Shown piece by piece: positions 54,200-63,101 of a stretch of 64,000 nt of DNA. Both the position numbers and the translations under genes were made by a program. The notes below the pieces were generated by a model. That model saw only the letters and a list, made by a program, of their open reading frames with translations. It did no database searches and had not been told where the DNA came from. Origin of the DNA: Streptomyces sp. 1222.5 (GTDB taxonomy: Bacteria > Actinomycetota > Actinomycetes > Streptomycetales > Streptomycetaceae); NCBI RefSeq assembly GCF_900105245.1, contig NZ_FNSZ01000001.1, forward strand, positions 7,562,001 through 7,626,000, written 5' to 3'. Positions within the stretch are counted from its first letter, which is position 1, and each line of letters begins with the position of its first letter.

Positions 54200-55036
54200 A
54201 TGAGCGCCATCTCCGTCGGTCAGGCCGTCGTCCTCGGGGTAGTCGAGGGGGTGACCGAGTTCCTCCCGGTGTCCTCCACCGGCCACCTGAAGATCACCGA
54301 GGGGCTCATGAACATCCCCGTCGACGACAAGTCGGTCGTCGGCTTCTCCGCCGTCATCCAGGTCGGCGCCATCGCCGCCGTGCTCGTGTACTTCTTCAAG
54401 GACATCAAGCGGATCGTCTCCGCCTGGTTCCGCGGTCTGACCAACCGCGAGGAGCGCTACCACCACGACTACAAGTTCGCCTGGTGGGTGATCGCCGCGA
54501 CCATCCCGATCGTCGTGGTCGGCCTCGCGGCCAAGCCCCTGATCGACGGCCCGCTCGCCTCGCTCTGGGTGGTCGCCGGCTCGCTGATCGCCGGCTCGGG
54601 CGTCATGTGGGCCGCCGACCAGATGGGCCGCCACAAGCGTGGTGAGGACGACACGTCCTTCAAGGACGCCATGTGGGTCGGCTGCTCCCAGATCCTCGCC
54701 CTGCTCTTCCCCGGCTTCTCCCGCTCCGGCGCCACCATGTCCACCGCGCTCATCCTCGACCTGGACCGCGTCGCCGCCACCCGCCTGTCGTTCTTCCTCG
54801 GCATCCCGGCCCTGACCGGCGCCGGCCTGTACGAGCTCAAGGACGCCCTCGGCGCCGGTGTGGGCGCGGCCCCGCTGGCCGTCGGCACGATCGTGTCCTT
54901 CGTGGTCGCCTACGCCTCCATCGCGTGGCTGCTCAAGTTCGTCGCCAAGCACTCCTTCAACGCCTTCGTGATCTACCGCATCGTCGTCGGCGTGCTCCTG
55001 CTCGGCCTGCTCGGCACCGGCACGCTCAGCAGCTGA
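54200..55036 (+). CDS. uppP: Undecaprenyl-diphosphatase UppP (BacA)
   Basis: A 278-residue integral membrane enzyme. It has the two UppP signatures, VVEGVTEFLPVSSTGHL near residues 14-30 and PGFSRSGATMSTAL near 170, plus about eight hydrophobic segments. It dephosphorylates undecaprenyl pyrophosphate for recycling of the cell-wall lipid carrier and gives some bacitracin resistance. It is likely a housekeeping gene and is followed by the hairpin at 55056-55094. Confidence 0.95.
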   Translation: MSAISVGQAVVLGVVEGVTEFLPVSSTGHLKITEGLMNIPVDDKSVVGFSAVIQVGAIAAVLVYFFKDIKRIVSAWFRGLTNREERYHHDYKFAWWVIAATIPIVVVGLAAKPLIDGPLASLWVVAGSLIAGSGVMWAADQMGRHKRGEDDTSFKDAMWVGCSQILALLFPGFSRSGATMSTALILDLDRVAATRLSFFLGIPALTGAGLYELKDALGAGVGAAPLAVGTIVSFVVAYASIAWLLKFVAKHSFNAFVIYRIVVGVLLLGLLGTGTLSS

Positions 55037-55055
55037 GCCGGCCCGCCGCCCACCC

Positions 55056-55094
55056 ACGGGGTGCGGCCGCCCGACCCCGGGCGCCGCACCCCGT
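55056..55094 (+). terminator. Terminator after uppP
   Basis: A perfect 12-bp inverted repeat (55056-55067 with 55083-55094) with a 15-base loop, 20 bases after the uppP stop. Confidence 0.8.
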
Positions 55095-55153
55095 CGCCGT
55101 CTCCGCACCCCGCGGCTTGACACTCCCGGTCCGCAGCGCGCAGGATCGCTCCC

Positions 55154-55885
55154 GTGAACCTGTCAGACAGCCAGACAGGTGGTCTGGGTCCGCGGCGCGT
55201 CAGTGCCATGGAAGCGGTCCTCGCCCACCTGCGCGGCGCCATCGAACGTGGCGAGTACGCCATCGGCGACAAGCTTCCCTCCGAGGCCGAGCTGTGCCGG
55301 ACCCTCGAGGTGTCCCGGCCCGTGCTCCGCGAGGCGCTGCGCGCGCTGCAGACGATGGGCCTGACCGTCTCCCGGACCGGCAAGGGCACCTTCGTCGTCG
55401 CCGGCTCGGTCGAGGACCCCACCTTCGGCGACTACGCGGCCAGCGACCTGCTCGAAGTGCGCCGCCACATAGAGATCCCGGTCGCCGGATACGCGGCCCT
55501 GCGCCGCACCCCGGAGAACCTGGACCACCTGGTGCACATCCTGGACCGCATGGAACGGGAGACGGACACCACCGCCTGGGTCGCGATGGACACCCTCTTC
55601 CACCTCGCCGTGGCCGAGGCCGCCCAGAACCCGGTCTTCCGCCGGGTCATCGAGGAGATCCGCGACGCCCTCGCGCGTCAGTCGGCGTTCCTCAACGAGC
55701 TGGGCGGGCGCCGCGAGCAGTCCAACCGCGAGCACCGGGCGATCGTCGAGGCGCTCGTCGACGGTTCCGAGCTCGACGCGGTGGAGGCCATGAGCCACCA
55801 CCTGGACCGCGTCGAGACCTCCCTCACCGACATCGTGCGCCCCCGGCGCACCGACCTTCCCGCGCCGTCCGGACCTGAGACGTGA
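55154..55885 (+). CDS. FadR-subfamily GntR regulator
   Basis: A 243-residue regulator. An N-terminal winged helix (AHLRGAIERGEYAIGDKLPSEAELC, then SRPVLREALRALQTMGL, about residues 22-80) is followed by an all-helical FCD ligand-binding domain with the metal/ligand histidines in FHLAVAEAAQNP, REHRAIVEAL and MSHHLDRV. Co-directional asparaginase, aspartase and glutaminase genes follow, so it may control amino-acid amide catabolism; that is inference. The GTG start at 55154 lacks a clear Shine-Dalgarno; ATG 55208 is possible. A palindromic element overlaps the proposed start. Confidence 0.85.
   Translation: MNLSDSQTGGLGPRRVSAMEAVLAHLRGAIERGEYAIGDKLPSEAELCRTLEVSRPVLREALRALQTMGLTVSRTGKGTFVVAGSVEDPTFGDYAASDLLEVRRHIEIPVAGYAALRRTPENLDHLVHILDRMERETDTTAWVAMDTLFHLAVAEAAQNPVFRRVIEEIRDALARQSAFLNELGGRREQSNREHRAIVEALVDGSELDAVEAMSHHLDRVETSLTDIVRPRRTDLPAPSGPET
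55158..55180. promoter_or_regulatory. Palindromic element over the FadR-type gene start
   Basis: ACCTGTC (55158-55164) and GACAGGT (55174-55180) form a perfect inverted repeat with a 9-base spacer. The inner part also contains CTGTC-A-GACAG. It could be an operator for self-regulation if the true start is the ATG at 55208. Confidence 0.4.
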
Positions 55886-56063
55886 GCGGGCGGCACTTCG
55901 CGGACCCGCCACGGCTCCCGACCGGTGCCGTGGCGCTCCCCGCCCACACCCACGGCGCCGGGCGCACCACCGGGCCCGTTCCGCCGGCGATCGTCGCGGC
56001 GCCGCCCACGGGCCCGTACGGCCTCCCCGGCCGAATAACGCGCCAGTCCACCGGTGCGGACGC

Positions 56064-57125
56064 GTGACCCGCGTACCGGCCGAAACCGACCCCGAGATGC
56101 AGGCAGTGATGCTCAGCAGTTCCCCCGTGGACGCGCCCGTCGTCCGCGAACCCCTCCACGCCCCCGTCGCCCACCTCCTGCGCAGCGGCGTCGTCGAGGG
56201 CATCCACTACGGCTCGGTCGTCGTCCTCGACGGCGACGGCCAGGTGCGGTTCCAGCTCGGCGACATCGAGGCCGCCTTCTACCCGCGCTCGGCCGTCAAG
56301 CCCCTCCAGGCCGTGGCCATGCTGCGTGCCGGCCTGCCCCTCGACGGCGCGCTGCTGTCGCTGGCGGCCGCCAGCCACTCCGGCGAGGAGCGCCACCTCG
56401 ACGGCACCCGCCGCATCCTCGCCCTGGCCGGACTCGGCGAGGACGACCTGCGCAACGTGCCGGACATGCCGTTCGACCCGGCCGTCCGCGACGCGTGGGT
56501 CCGCGCGGGCCGGGCGCCGTCCCGCCTCGCCCAGAACTGCTCCGGCAAGCACGCGGCCATGCTGTGGACCGCCAAGCTCAACGGGTGGACCCTCGGGGAC
56601 TACCTCGACCCGGCACACCCGCTCCAGCAGGCCGTCGCGCGGACCGTCGAGGACCTCACCGGCCAGCGTGTCGCCCGTGTGAGCGTCGACGGCTGCGGGG
56701 CCCCGCTGTTCTCCATCTCGCTGCACGGCCTCGCCCGCGCCCTGGCCCGCATCACCTCGGCCGCGCCCGGCACGCCCGAGGCCCGGGTCGCCGACGCCAT
56801 GCGCGAGCACGCCGAGATGGCCTCCGGCTCCGGCCGCGACGTGGCCGCACTCATGCGGGCGGTGCCCGGACTGCTCGCCAAGGACGGCTTCGAGGGCGTC
56901 CAGGTGGCCGCGCTGCCGGACGGCACGGCCGTCGCCGTGAAGATCGCCGACGGCGCGAACCGGGCGCGGATCCCGGTCGCCGCGGCGGCGCTCGCCCGCG
57001 CGGGTGTGGACCCCGGCCTGCTCACCGCCTTCGCGGGGGAGCCGCTGCTGGGCGGCGGGGAGCCGGTGGGGTCCGTACGGACGGTGCGCGCGCTGGACCC
57101 CGTCCCGACCCCCGCCTGCGTGTAG
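56064..57125 (+). CDS. L-asparaginase (thermolabile AnsA, Rhizobium etli type)
   Basis: A 353-residue protein of the asparaginase II family. It has FYPRSAVKPLQAVAMLRAG near residue 73, AASHSGEERHL, QNCSGKHAAML near 155, VDGCGAPLFSISL and GANRARIPV. Unlike bacterial type I/II asparaginases it is of the R. etli type, whose catalytic Ser/Lys lie in the SAVK and NCSGKHA stretches. It hydrolyses asparagine to aspartate and ammonia, the substrate for the aspartase gene downstream. GTG 56064 is the assigned start; ATG 56097 and ATG 56109 are alternatives. Confidence 0.88.
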   Translation: MTRVPAETDPEMQAVMLSSSPVDAPVVREPLHAPVAHLLRSGVVEGIHYGSVVVLDGDGQVRFQLGDIEAAFYPRSAVKPLQAVAMLRAGLPLDGALLSLAAASHSGEERHLDGTRRILALAGLGEDDLRNVPDMPFDPAVRDAWVRAGRAPSRLAQNCSGKHAAMLWTAKLNGWTLGDYLDPAHPLQQAVARTVEDLTGQRVARVSVDGCGAPLFSISLHGLARALARITSAAPGTPEARVADAMREHAEMASGSGRDVAALMRAVPGLLAKDGFEGVQVAALPDGTAVAVKIADGANRARIPVAAAALARAGVDPGLLTAFAGEPLLGGGEPVGSVRTVRALDPVPTPACV

Positions 57126-57758
57126 GGCTCCGCCGGGTGCCGGGTGCCGGGTGCCGGGCGTCGCGTGGCAGGTGGTGGGCGCCGACTGACGCTGACCGTC
57201 GGCTGCCGAGCCCAGCGCCGACGGCCACCGCCTGAGCCGGGCGCCGATTGCCGACCGGATGTCGACGCCGACGGCTCATCGCCCAGTGCCGGCCGCCGAC
57301 GCCAATGGTCGACCACCCAAGTCCGTTCCCGATCGCCGACCGCCATCGCCCAACGTCGAACCCGATTGCCGACCGCCATCGCCCAACGTCCAGCGCCGAC
57401 CCTCGATGGCCATCGCCCCAGCCGACAGCTGCCGCCGACCGTCGACGGCCGGCCGGACTGCCGGTTGCCGGTGCCGACGGCTGAACGCCCGAGGCCCAGC
57501 CCCGCCCCCGCCCCTCGACCGCCACCGCCCCGGCCGACTGCCGCCGCCGACCCGGGATGGCCGGCCGACTGCCGACGGCTGACCGCCGACCGCCCCCCTG
57601 AGCCCACTGCCCGACAGGAACACCGACCGCCTGCCCCCAACCGCCGACCGCGCCGCCCGTCATCACCAGCCGGTGGACATGCCGGCCGCGCAGTTCCCCG
57701 CGCCCTCCGAGAGGGCGCCGCCTTCACCTCCGTACCTCAGAAAGAGGCCCGTACCCTC
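57126..57758. repeat. Repeat-rich intergenic region between asparaginase and aspartase genes
   Basis: A 633-base gap with low-complexity sequence. It begins with four tandem 7-bp units GCCGGGT at 57132-57159, the last ending in C. A 30-bp unit at 57328-57357 recurs at 57361-57390 with one mismatch, and many GCCGACCGCC-like pieces fill 57180-57660. No convincing protein reading is seen. The aspartase ribosome binding site and possibly its promoter lie at the right end. Confidence 0.75.
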
Positions 57759-59168
57759 ATGCTCGCGCCCACCCGTTCCGAACACGATCTGCTCGGCGAC
57801 CGCGAGGTGCCCGCCGACGCGTACTGGGGTATCCACACCCTGCGCGCGACGGAGAACTTCCCCATCACCGGCACCCCGATCTCCGCGTACCCGCACCTGA
57901 TCGACGCCCTGGCCGCCGTAAAGGAGGCCGCCGCCCTCGCGAACGAGGAACTCGGCCTGCTCGCGCCGCCAAAGGCCGCCGCGATCGTCGCCGCCTGCCG
58001 TGGGATCCGCGCCGGCGGCCTGCACGACCAGTTCGTCGTGGACGTCATCCAGGGCGGTGCCGGCACCTCCACCAACATGAACGCCAACGAGGTCGTTGCG
58101 AACCGCGGGCTGGAGCTGCTCGGCCACGCCAAGGGCGAGTACACCCACCTGCACCCCAACGAGGACGTCAACCTCGGCCAGTCCACCAACGACGTCTACC
58201 CGACCGCCGTGAAGATCGCGACGGTGTTCGCGGTACGCGGCCTGCTCAAGGCGATGGCCGTCCTCCAGGACGCCTTCGCCCGTAAGGCCGTCGAGTTCCG
58301 TGACGTGCTCAAGATGGGCCGCACGCAGTTGCAGGACGCCGTGCCGATGACGCTCGGCCAGGAGTTCTCCGCCTTCGCCGTCATGATCGAGGAGGACCGC
58401 AGCCGGCTCGCGGAGGCCGTCGAGCTGATCCAGGAGATCAACCTCGGTGCCACGGCCATCGGCACCGGCCTCAACGCCCCGCAGGGATACGCCGAGGCCG
58501 CCCGCAGGCACCTGTCCGTCCTCACCGGCCTGCCCCTGGTCACCGCCGCCAACCTGGTGGAGGCCACCCAGGACTGCGGTGCGTTCGTGCAGATGTCCGG
58601 CGTGCTCAAGCGGATCGCCGTCAAGCTCTCCAAGAGCTGCAACGACCTGCGCCTGCTGTCCTCCGGGCCGCGCGCCGGGCTCGGCGAGATCAACCTGCCG
58701 GCGGTGCAGGCCGGTTCGTCGATCATGCCGGGCAAGGTCAACCCCGTGATCCCCGAGGTGGTCAACCAGGTCGCCTTCGAGGTCATCGGCAACGACGTCG
58801 CCATCACCATGGCCGCCGAGGCCGGACAGCTCCAGCTGAACGCCTTCGAGCCGGTCATCCTGCACTCGCTGTCCGAGTCGATCACCCATCTGCGGAACGC
58901 CTGCCTCACCCTGGCCGAGCGCTGCGTGTCCGGTATCACCGCCAACACCGAGCGGCTGCGCGCGACCGTCGAGAACTCCATCGGCCTGGTCACCGCCCTG
59001 AACCCGCACATCGGCTACACGGCGGCCACCGACATCGCCAAGGAGGCCCTCGTCACCGGCCGGGGCGTGGCCGAACTGGTCCTGGAGAAGGGTCTGTTGC
59101 CGGCCGAGAGGCTCGCCGACCTGCTCCGCCCGGAGGTCGTCGCGGGCAGCGGGGCCCGGCTCGCCTGA
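57759..59168 (+). CDS. aspA: Aspartate ammonia-lyase
   Basis: A 469-residue fumarase/aspartase-superfamily enzyme. It shows DREVPADAYWGIHTLRA, AGTSTNMNANEV, the SS loop GSSIMPGKVNPVIPE near residue 325, and GRTQLQDAVPMTLGQEF. The last two are diagnostic of aspartase and fumarase C; the N-terminal pattern and LHPNEDVNLGQSTND favour aspartase. It converts aspartate to fumarate and ammonia. It follows asparaginase and precedes glutaminase, a grouping for use of amide amino acids. AAGAGG lies somewhat far upstream of the ATG at 57759. Confidence 0.92.
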   Translation: MLAPTRSEHDLLGDREVPADAYWGIHTLRATENFPITGTPISAYPHLIDALAAVKEAAALANEELGLLAPPKAAAIVAACRGIRAGGLHDQFVVDVIQGGAGTSTNMNANEVVANRGLELLGHAKGEYTHLHPNEDVNLGQSTNDVYPTAVKIATVFAVRGLLKAMAVLQDAFARKAVEFRDVLKMGRTQLQDAVPMTLGQEFSAFAVMIEEDRSRLAEAVELIQEINLGATAIGTGLNAPQGYAEAARRHLSVLTGLPLVTAANLVEATQDCGAFVQMSGVLKRIAVKLSKSCNDLRLLSSGPRAGLGEINLPAVQAGSSIMPGKVNPVIPEVVNQVAFEVIGNDVAITMAAEAGQLQLNAFEPVILHSLSESITHLRNACLTLAERCVSGITANTERLRATVENSIGLVTALNPHIGYTAATDIAKEALVTGRGVAELVLEKGLLPAERLADLLRPEVVAGSGARLA

Positions 59169-59218
59169 CCAGCGGCGAGGCCCGCACGACTACGCTCGGG
59201 GACCGGCCCGGAGGCACA

Positions 59219-60157
59219 ATGGTGATCATGACAACGACGTCGTCCCTCACCTTCCTGCCGGTCCTGGAGCGCATCGCCGAGGAGATGAGCCGCACCCCCG
59301 GGCGCGGCCGTCCCGCCGACTACATCCCGGCGCTCGCGGCCCGCGACCCGCGCAGCTTCGGCATGGCCGTCGCGGAGCTGGACGGCACGGTGTACGGGGT
59401 GGGGGAGTGGCGGCAGCCGTTCTCCACGCAGTCCGTCACCAAGGTCTTCACGCTCGCCCTGGACCTGGCCCGGGAGGGCGACGAACTCTGGGAGCACGTG
59501 GGCCGCGAGCCCTCCGGCAACCCCTTCAACTCCCTGGTGCAGCTGGAGTACGAGAACGGCATCCCGCGGAATCCTTTCATCAACGCGGGCGCCCTCGTCG
59601 TCACCGACCGCCTCCAGACCCGCACCGGTGACGCCGCAGGCGAGCTGCTGGCCTTCCTGCGCGCCGAGAGCGGCAACCCCGCCCTCGACTTCGACAAGGA
59701 GGTCGCCGCCTCCGAGACCGCGCACGGCGCCCGCAACGCCGCCCTCGCCCATTTCATGGCGTCCTACGGCAACATCGACAACGACGTGCCGGTCCTGCTC
59801 GACCAGTACTTCCGGCAGTGCTCCATCGCCGCCTCCTGCGCCGACCTGGCCCTGGCCACCGGCTTCCTGGCCCGGCACGGCATCCGCGCCGACGGCTCCC
59901 GGCTGCTCACCCGCAGCGAGGCCAAGCAGGTCAACGCGGTGATGCTGACCTGCGGCACGTACGACGCGGCCGGCGACTTCGCCTACCGGGTGGGCCTGCC
60001 CGGCAAGAGCGGTGTCGGCGGCGGCATCATCGCGGTCGTACCGGGGCGCTGCACCCTGTGTGTGTGGAGCCCGGGGCTGGACGAGCGCGGCAACTCGGTG
60101 GCCGGCGTGGCGGCCCTGGACCGCTTCACCACCCTCACCGGGCTGTCGGTGTTCTGA
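59219..60157 (+). CDS. glsA: Glutaminase (GlsA/YbaS family)
   Basis: A 312-residue serine-dependent beta-lactamase-like glutaminase. Motifs are QPFSTQSVTKVFTLAL (catalytic Ser-x-x-Lys), GNPFNSLVQLEYENGIPRNPFINAGA, ASYGNIDNDVPV and GLPGKSGVGGGIIAV. It hydrolyses glutamine to glutamate and ammonia. GGAGG is five bases before the ATG at 59219, so this start is preferred to ATG 59228. Its stop codon is embedded in the palindrome at 60151-60176. Confidence 0.93.
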   Translation: MVIMTTTSSLTFLPVLERIAEEMSRTPGRGRPADYIPALAARDPRSFGMAVAELDGTVYGVGEWRQPFSTQSVTKVFTLALDLAREGDELWEHVGREPSGNPFNSLVQLEYENGIPRNPFINAGALVVTDRLQTRTGDAAGELLAFLRAESGNPALDFDKEVAASETAHGARNAALAHFMASYGNIDNDVPVLLDQYFRQCSIAASCADLALATGFLARHGIRADGSRLLTRSEAKQVNAVMLTCGTYDAAGDFAYRVGLPGKSGVGGGIIAVVPGRCTLCVWSPGLDERGNSVAGVAALDRFTTLTGLSVF

Positions 60158-60176
60158 CCGCCCGGGCGGTCAGAAC
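60151..60176 (+). terminator. Perfect 26-bp palindrome over the glutaminase stop
   Basis: Bases 60151-60163 are exactly reverse-complementary to 60164-60176. The TGA stop lies inside the left arm. As RNA this gives a tight hairpin that likely ends transcription. Confidence 0.65.
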
Positions 60177-60306
60177 AGACCGCCGCCCGACGGCCGGGCC
60201 ACCGGCCTGGTGGTCCGCACGCGCCGGTCACGTCCGGGCCGCTCGCCGGTGGAGGGGGCGTCGCCTTCCGGCCATCCGGCGTCGACACGCTGAACCAGTG
60301 TTGGCC

Positions 60307-61701
60307 ATGGCCTTTCCCGTCGATCTCCGCCGCTGCCAGGTGCTGGGGCTGGCCGGCACCGCCTCTCTCGCGCTGGGCGGTGAGACGGCCGGTGCCCTGC
60401 CCGTCCAGGACCTCCTGGCGCCGGCCTCGGTGCGGGCCGCGCTCGGCCTGGTCGGCGTGTACTTCGGCGTCGTCCTGCTGATCGCGGCCTGGGTCCTGCT
60501 CGGCCGCCTCGTCCGCGGACCCCGGCCGCCCACCCCGCGCGCCCTGCTCCTGGTGCTCGCCGTCTGGACCGCGCCGCTGCTGCTCGCCCCGCCGCTGTTC
60601 AGCCGGGACGTCTACAGCTACCTCGCGCAGGGCGCCATGGTCGACGCCCACATGGACGTCTACGCGCACGGGCCCGCCCAGCTCGGCGGCCCGCTCGCCG
60701 ACGAGGTCGCCCCGATGTGGCGGCACACCGGAGCCCCCTACGGCCCGGCCTTCCTGGCCCTGGCGTCCGCCCTGTCCGGGCTGACCCGGGGCGAGCTGCC
60801 CGCCGGCCTGCTCGGCATGCGCCTGATGGCCCTGCTCGGCGTCGCCCTCATGGCGGTGGCGCTGCCCCGCCTCGCCCGGCACAGCGGCGCCGACCCGGCC
60901 GCCGCCCTGTGGCTCGGCGCCCTCAACCCGCTCGTCCTGCTGCACCTGGTCGCGGGTGCCCACAACGACGCGCTCATGCTCGGCCTGCTCGGGCTCGGCC
61001 TGGTCGCGGCACGCGGCCGCGGACCCGCCGTCGGCGCCGTACTCGTCACGCTCGCCGCCCTCGTCAAGGCACCGGCGGCGCTCGGCCTCCTCGCCGTCGT
61101 GGCCCTCCAGGTGCGCTCCGGCCGCCGCCCGCTGCCCGCCGTCCTGACCGCGGCGGCGGCCGCCGCCGCGACCACGGTCGCCGCCACCGCCGTGGCCGGC
61201 ACCGGCTACGGCTGGATCGGCGCCCTGGACACCCCGGTCTCACCGCGGAACTGGGCCCTGACCAGCCTCCTCGGACGGGCCACCGGCGCCCTGCTCGACC
61301 ACCTCGGCAGCGGCCTGGCACCGCTCGCCGTCCCGGCCTGGCACCTGCTCGGCCTCGCGGCCACCGCCGCCGCCGTCCTGCTGATATGGCTGCGGCTGCG
61401 CCCGAGACCGGTGTACGCGCTCGGCCTCAGCCTGCTGGCCGTCGCGGTGTTCGGTCCGGCGATCCGTCCCTGGTACGTGCTGTGGGGCCTCTTCCTCATC
61501 GCCGCCGGCGCGCCCAGTTCCTCCGTACGGCACCGGGTGGCCGCCCTGGCGGTCGTGCTCGCGCTCGCCGTGCTGCCCAGCGGCGGGCCCGCCGACCTCG
61601 GCCAGCTGGTGCTCGCGGTCTCCGGCGGGGTGCTCGGGGTGGTCGTCCTGTGGCAGGCGCACCAGGCGGCGCAGGCCCCGGCACCGGGACGCACGGCATG
61701 A
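60307..61701 (+). CDS. Polyprenol-phosphate-mannose-dependent alpha-mannosyltransferase (MptB-like)
   Basis: A 464-residue membrane protein with about twelve hydrophobic segments and the GT-C fold pattern. The loop after the first segments carries FSRDVYSYLAQGAMV, with the acidic pair of GT-C enzymes, and HGPAQLGGPLADEVAPMWRHTGAPYGPAF follows. This matches MptB-type alpha-1,6-mannosyltransferases, which extend lipoglycans from polyprenol-phosphate-mannose on the outer face of the membrane. The ATG at 60307 is assigned. The gene overlaps the next GT gene by ATGA, so the two are co-expressed. Confidence 0.82.
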   Translation: MAFPVDLRRCQVLGLAGTASLALGGETAGALPVQDLLAPASVRAALGLVGVYFGVVLLIAAWVLLGRLVRGPRPPTPRALLLVLAVWTAPLLLAPPLFSRDVYSYLAQGAMVDAHMDVYAHGPAQLGGPLADEVAPMWRHTGAPYGPAFLALASALSGLTRGELPAGLLGMRLMALLGVALMAVALPRLARHSGADPAAALWLGALNPLVLLHLVAGAHNDALMLGLLGLGLVAARGRGPAVGAVLVTLAALVKAPAALGLLAVVALQVRSGRRPLPAVLTAAAAAAATTVAATAVAGTGYGWIGALDTPVSPRNWALTSLLGRATGALLDHLGSGLAPLAVPAWHLLGLAATAAAVLLIWLRLRPRPVYALGLSLLAVAVFGPAIRPWYVLWGLFLIAAGAPSSSVRHRVAALAVVLALAVLPSGGPADLGQLVLAVSGGVLGVVVLWQAHQAAQAPAPGRTA

Positions 61702-63101
61702 CCGGGCCGGCGGGGCGCCTGGCGCGGCTCGCCCCGCGTACCGACCGGGGCCGCCTCCTGCTCGTGTCGTGCCTGGTGGCCGCGGTGACGGTGTTCACGG
61801 CCACCGTGCCGCTGCTGCGCGACTTCTTCGACCTGCGCGTCTACTACGGGACCGTGCACACGTGGGCGCGCCACGGCGGCCGGATCTACGACTACCGGGT
61901 CCCCGGCACCGCGTACGGCTTCACATACCCGCCGTTCGCCGCCGTCGCCATGCTGCCGCTCGCCATGGTCGGCCGGAACACCGCGATCGTCGCCTCGCTG
62001 CTGGTGAACCTGGCCGCGCTGGCGGCGGTGCTGCGCGTCCTGGCAGGCCCCGAGTGGCGACGGTACGGCTGGTACCGCTGGTCGCTGGTGCTGTGCCTGC
62101 TCGCACTGTTCGAACCGCTGCGGGACACCTTCAGCTTCGGTCAGGTGAACCTCGTCCTCCTCGCCCTGGTGCTCGGCGACGCCCAACTGCTGGCCACCGG
62201 CCGGGGCCGCTGGGCGGGGGCGGGCATCGGGCTGGCCGCCGCCGTGAAGCTCACGCCCGCGCTCTTCATCGGCCTGCTGCTGCTCGCCGGGCGCCGGCGG
62301 GCCGCGGCGACCGCGACGGCCGTGGCCGCCGCGGCGACGGCGCTGGCCGCCTGGGCCGACCCGGGGGCGTCGCGCCACTACTGGACCCAGGCGCTGTGGG
62401 ACACCGGGCGGGTGGGCCGGCTCGACTACGTGTCGAACCAGTCCCTGCAGGGCGTGCTGGCCCGCCTCGGCGAGCCCGGCCGCCCGCTGTGGGCGACGGC
62501 GGTCCTGCTGACCCTGTGCGTCTGGGCGTGGCGCAGCCGCCGCGCGGTCGCGGCTGGCGACTGGACGGCGGCCTTCGCACTCACCGGCGCGGCGGCCTGC
62601 CTCGTCAGCCCGATCACCTGGGTGCACCACCTGGTGTGGCTGCTCCCGTCCTTCGCCGTGCTGTGGCGCGCCGGGCCTCGGCGGGTCTCGGGCGCCCTGT
62701 TCGCGGTCCTGTGCACCAGCGTGGTGTGGCTGTGGTTCGACGACGCGTCCGGACCGGTCGGCTTCCTCGGCAGCAACGCCTACACGTGGATCGCGCTGGC
62801 CCTGCTGCTCCGCCTGCCCACGGGTCAGCTCCGCTCGGCCCGGTTGCCCTTGGACCGCAACGCCAGCGCCACGGCCACGGCGCCGAGCCCCGAGAGCCCT
62901 CCGACGACGGCGGTGCCGGACCAGCCCTCCTCCTCGTCGGTCGATCCGGAGGTGGCCGCTGCCACGGGGACGGCCGCCGGCCGGGACCTGGCGCGCAGTC
63001 CGTCCAGCGAGCCGACCGGGTCGACCCGCCCGGCCGCCTCGAATCCCCAGTCCAGCAGCTGCCGCGCCTCCTCGTACACCGCGAGTCCGCCGCCCTCCTG
63101 A
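61698..63101 (+). CDS. GT87 (DUF2029) membrane mannosyltransferase
   Basis: A 467-residue protein with about ten hydrophobic segments up to residue 375. It is of the GT87/DUF2029 type, with the early loop DFFDLRVYYGTVHTWARHGGRIYDYR and YGFTYPPFAAVAMLPL. It should transfer mannose from a polyprenol-phosphate donor. The last 90 residues are Ser-, Pro- and Ala-rich and are antisense to the convergent carboxypeptidase gene over 277 bp, so the C-terminus may be an artefact of a lost stop codon. It is coupled to the MptB-like gene. Confidence 0.8.
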   Translation: MTGPAGRLARLAPRTDRGRLLLVSCLVAAVTVFTATVPLLRDFFDLRVYYGTVHTWARHGGRIYDYRVPGTAYGFTYPPFAAVAMLPLAMVGRNTAIVASLLVNLAALAAVLRVLAGPEWRRYGWYRWSLVLCLLALFEPLRDTFSFGQVNLVLLALVLGDAQLLATGRGRWAGAGIGLAAAVKLTPALFIGLLLLAGRRRAAATATAVAAAATALAAWADPGASRHYWTQALWDTGRVGRLDYVSNQSLQGVLARLGEPGRPLWATAVLLTLCVWAWRSRRAVAAGDWTAAFALTGAAACLVSPITWVHHLVWLLPSFAVLWRAGPRRVSGALFAVLCTSVVWLWFDDASGPVGFLGSNAYTWIALALLLRLPTGQLRSARLPLDRNASATATAPSPESPPTTAVPDQPSSSSVDPEVAAATGTAAGRDLARSPSSEPTGSTRPAASNPQSSSCRASSYTASPPPS

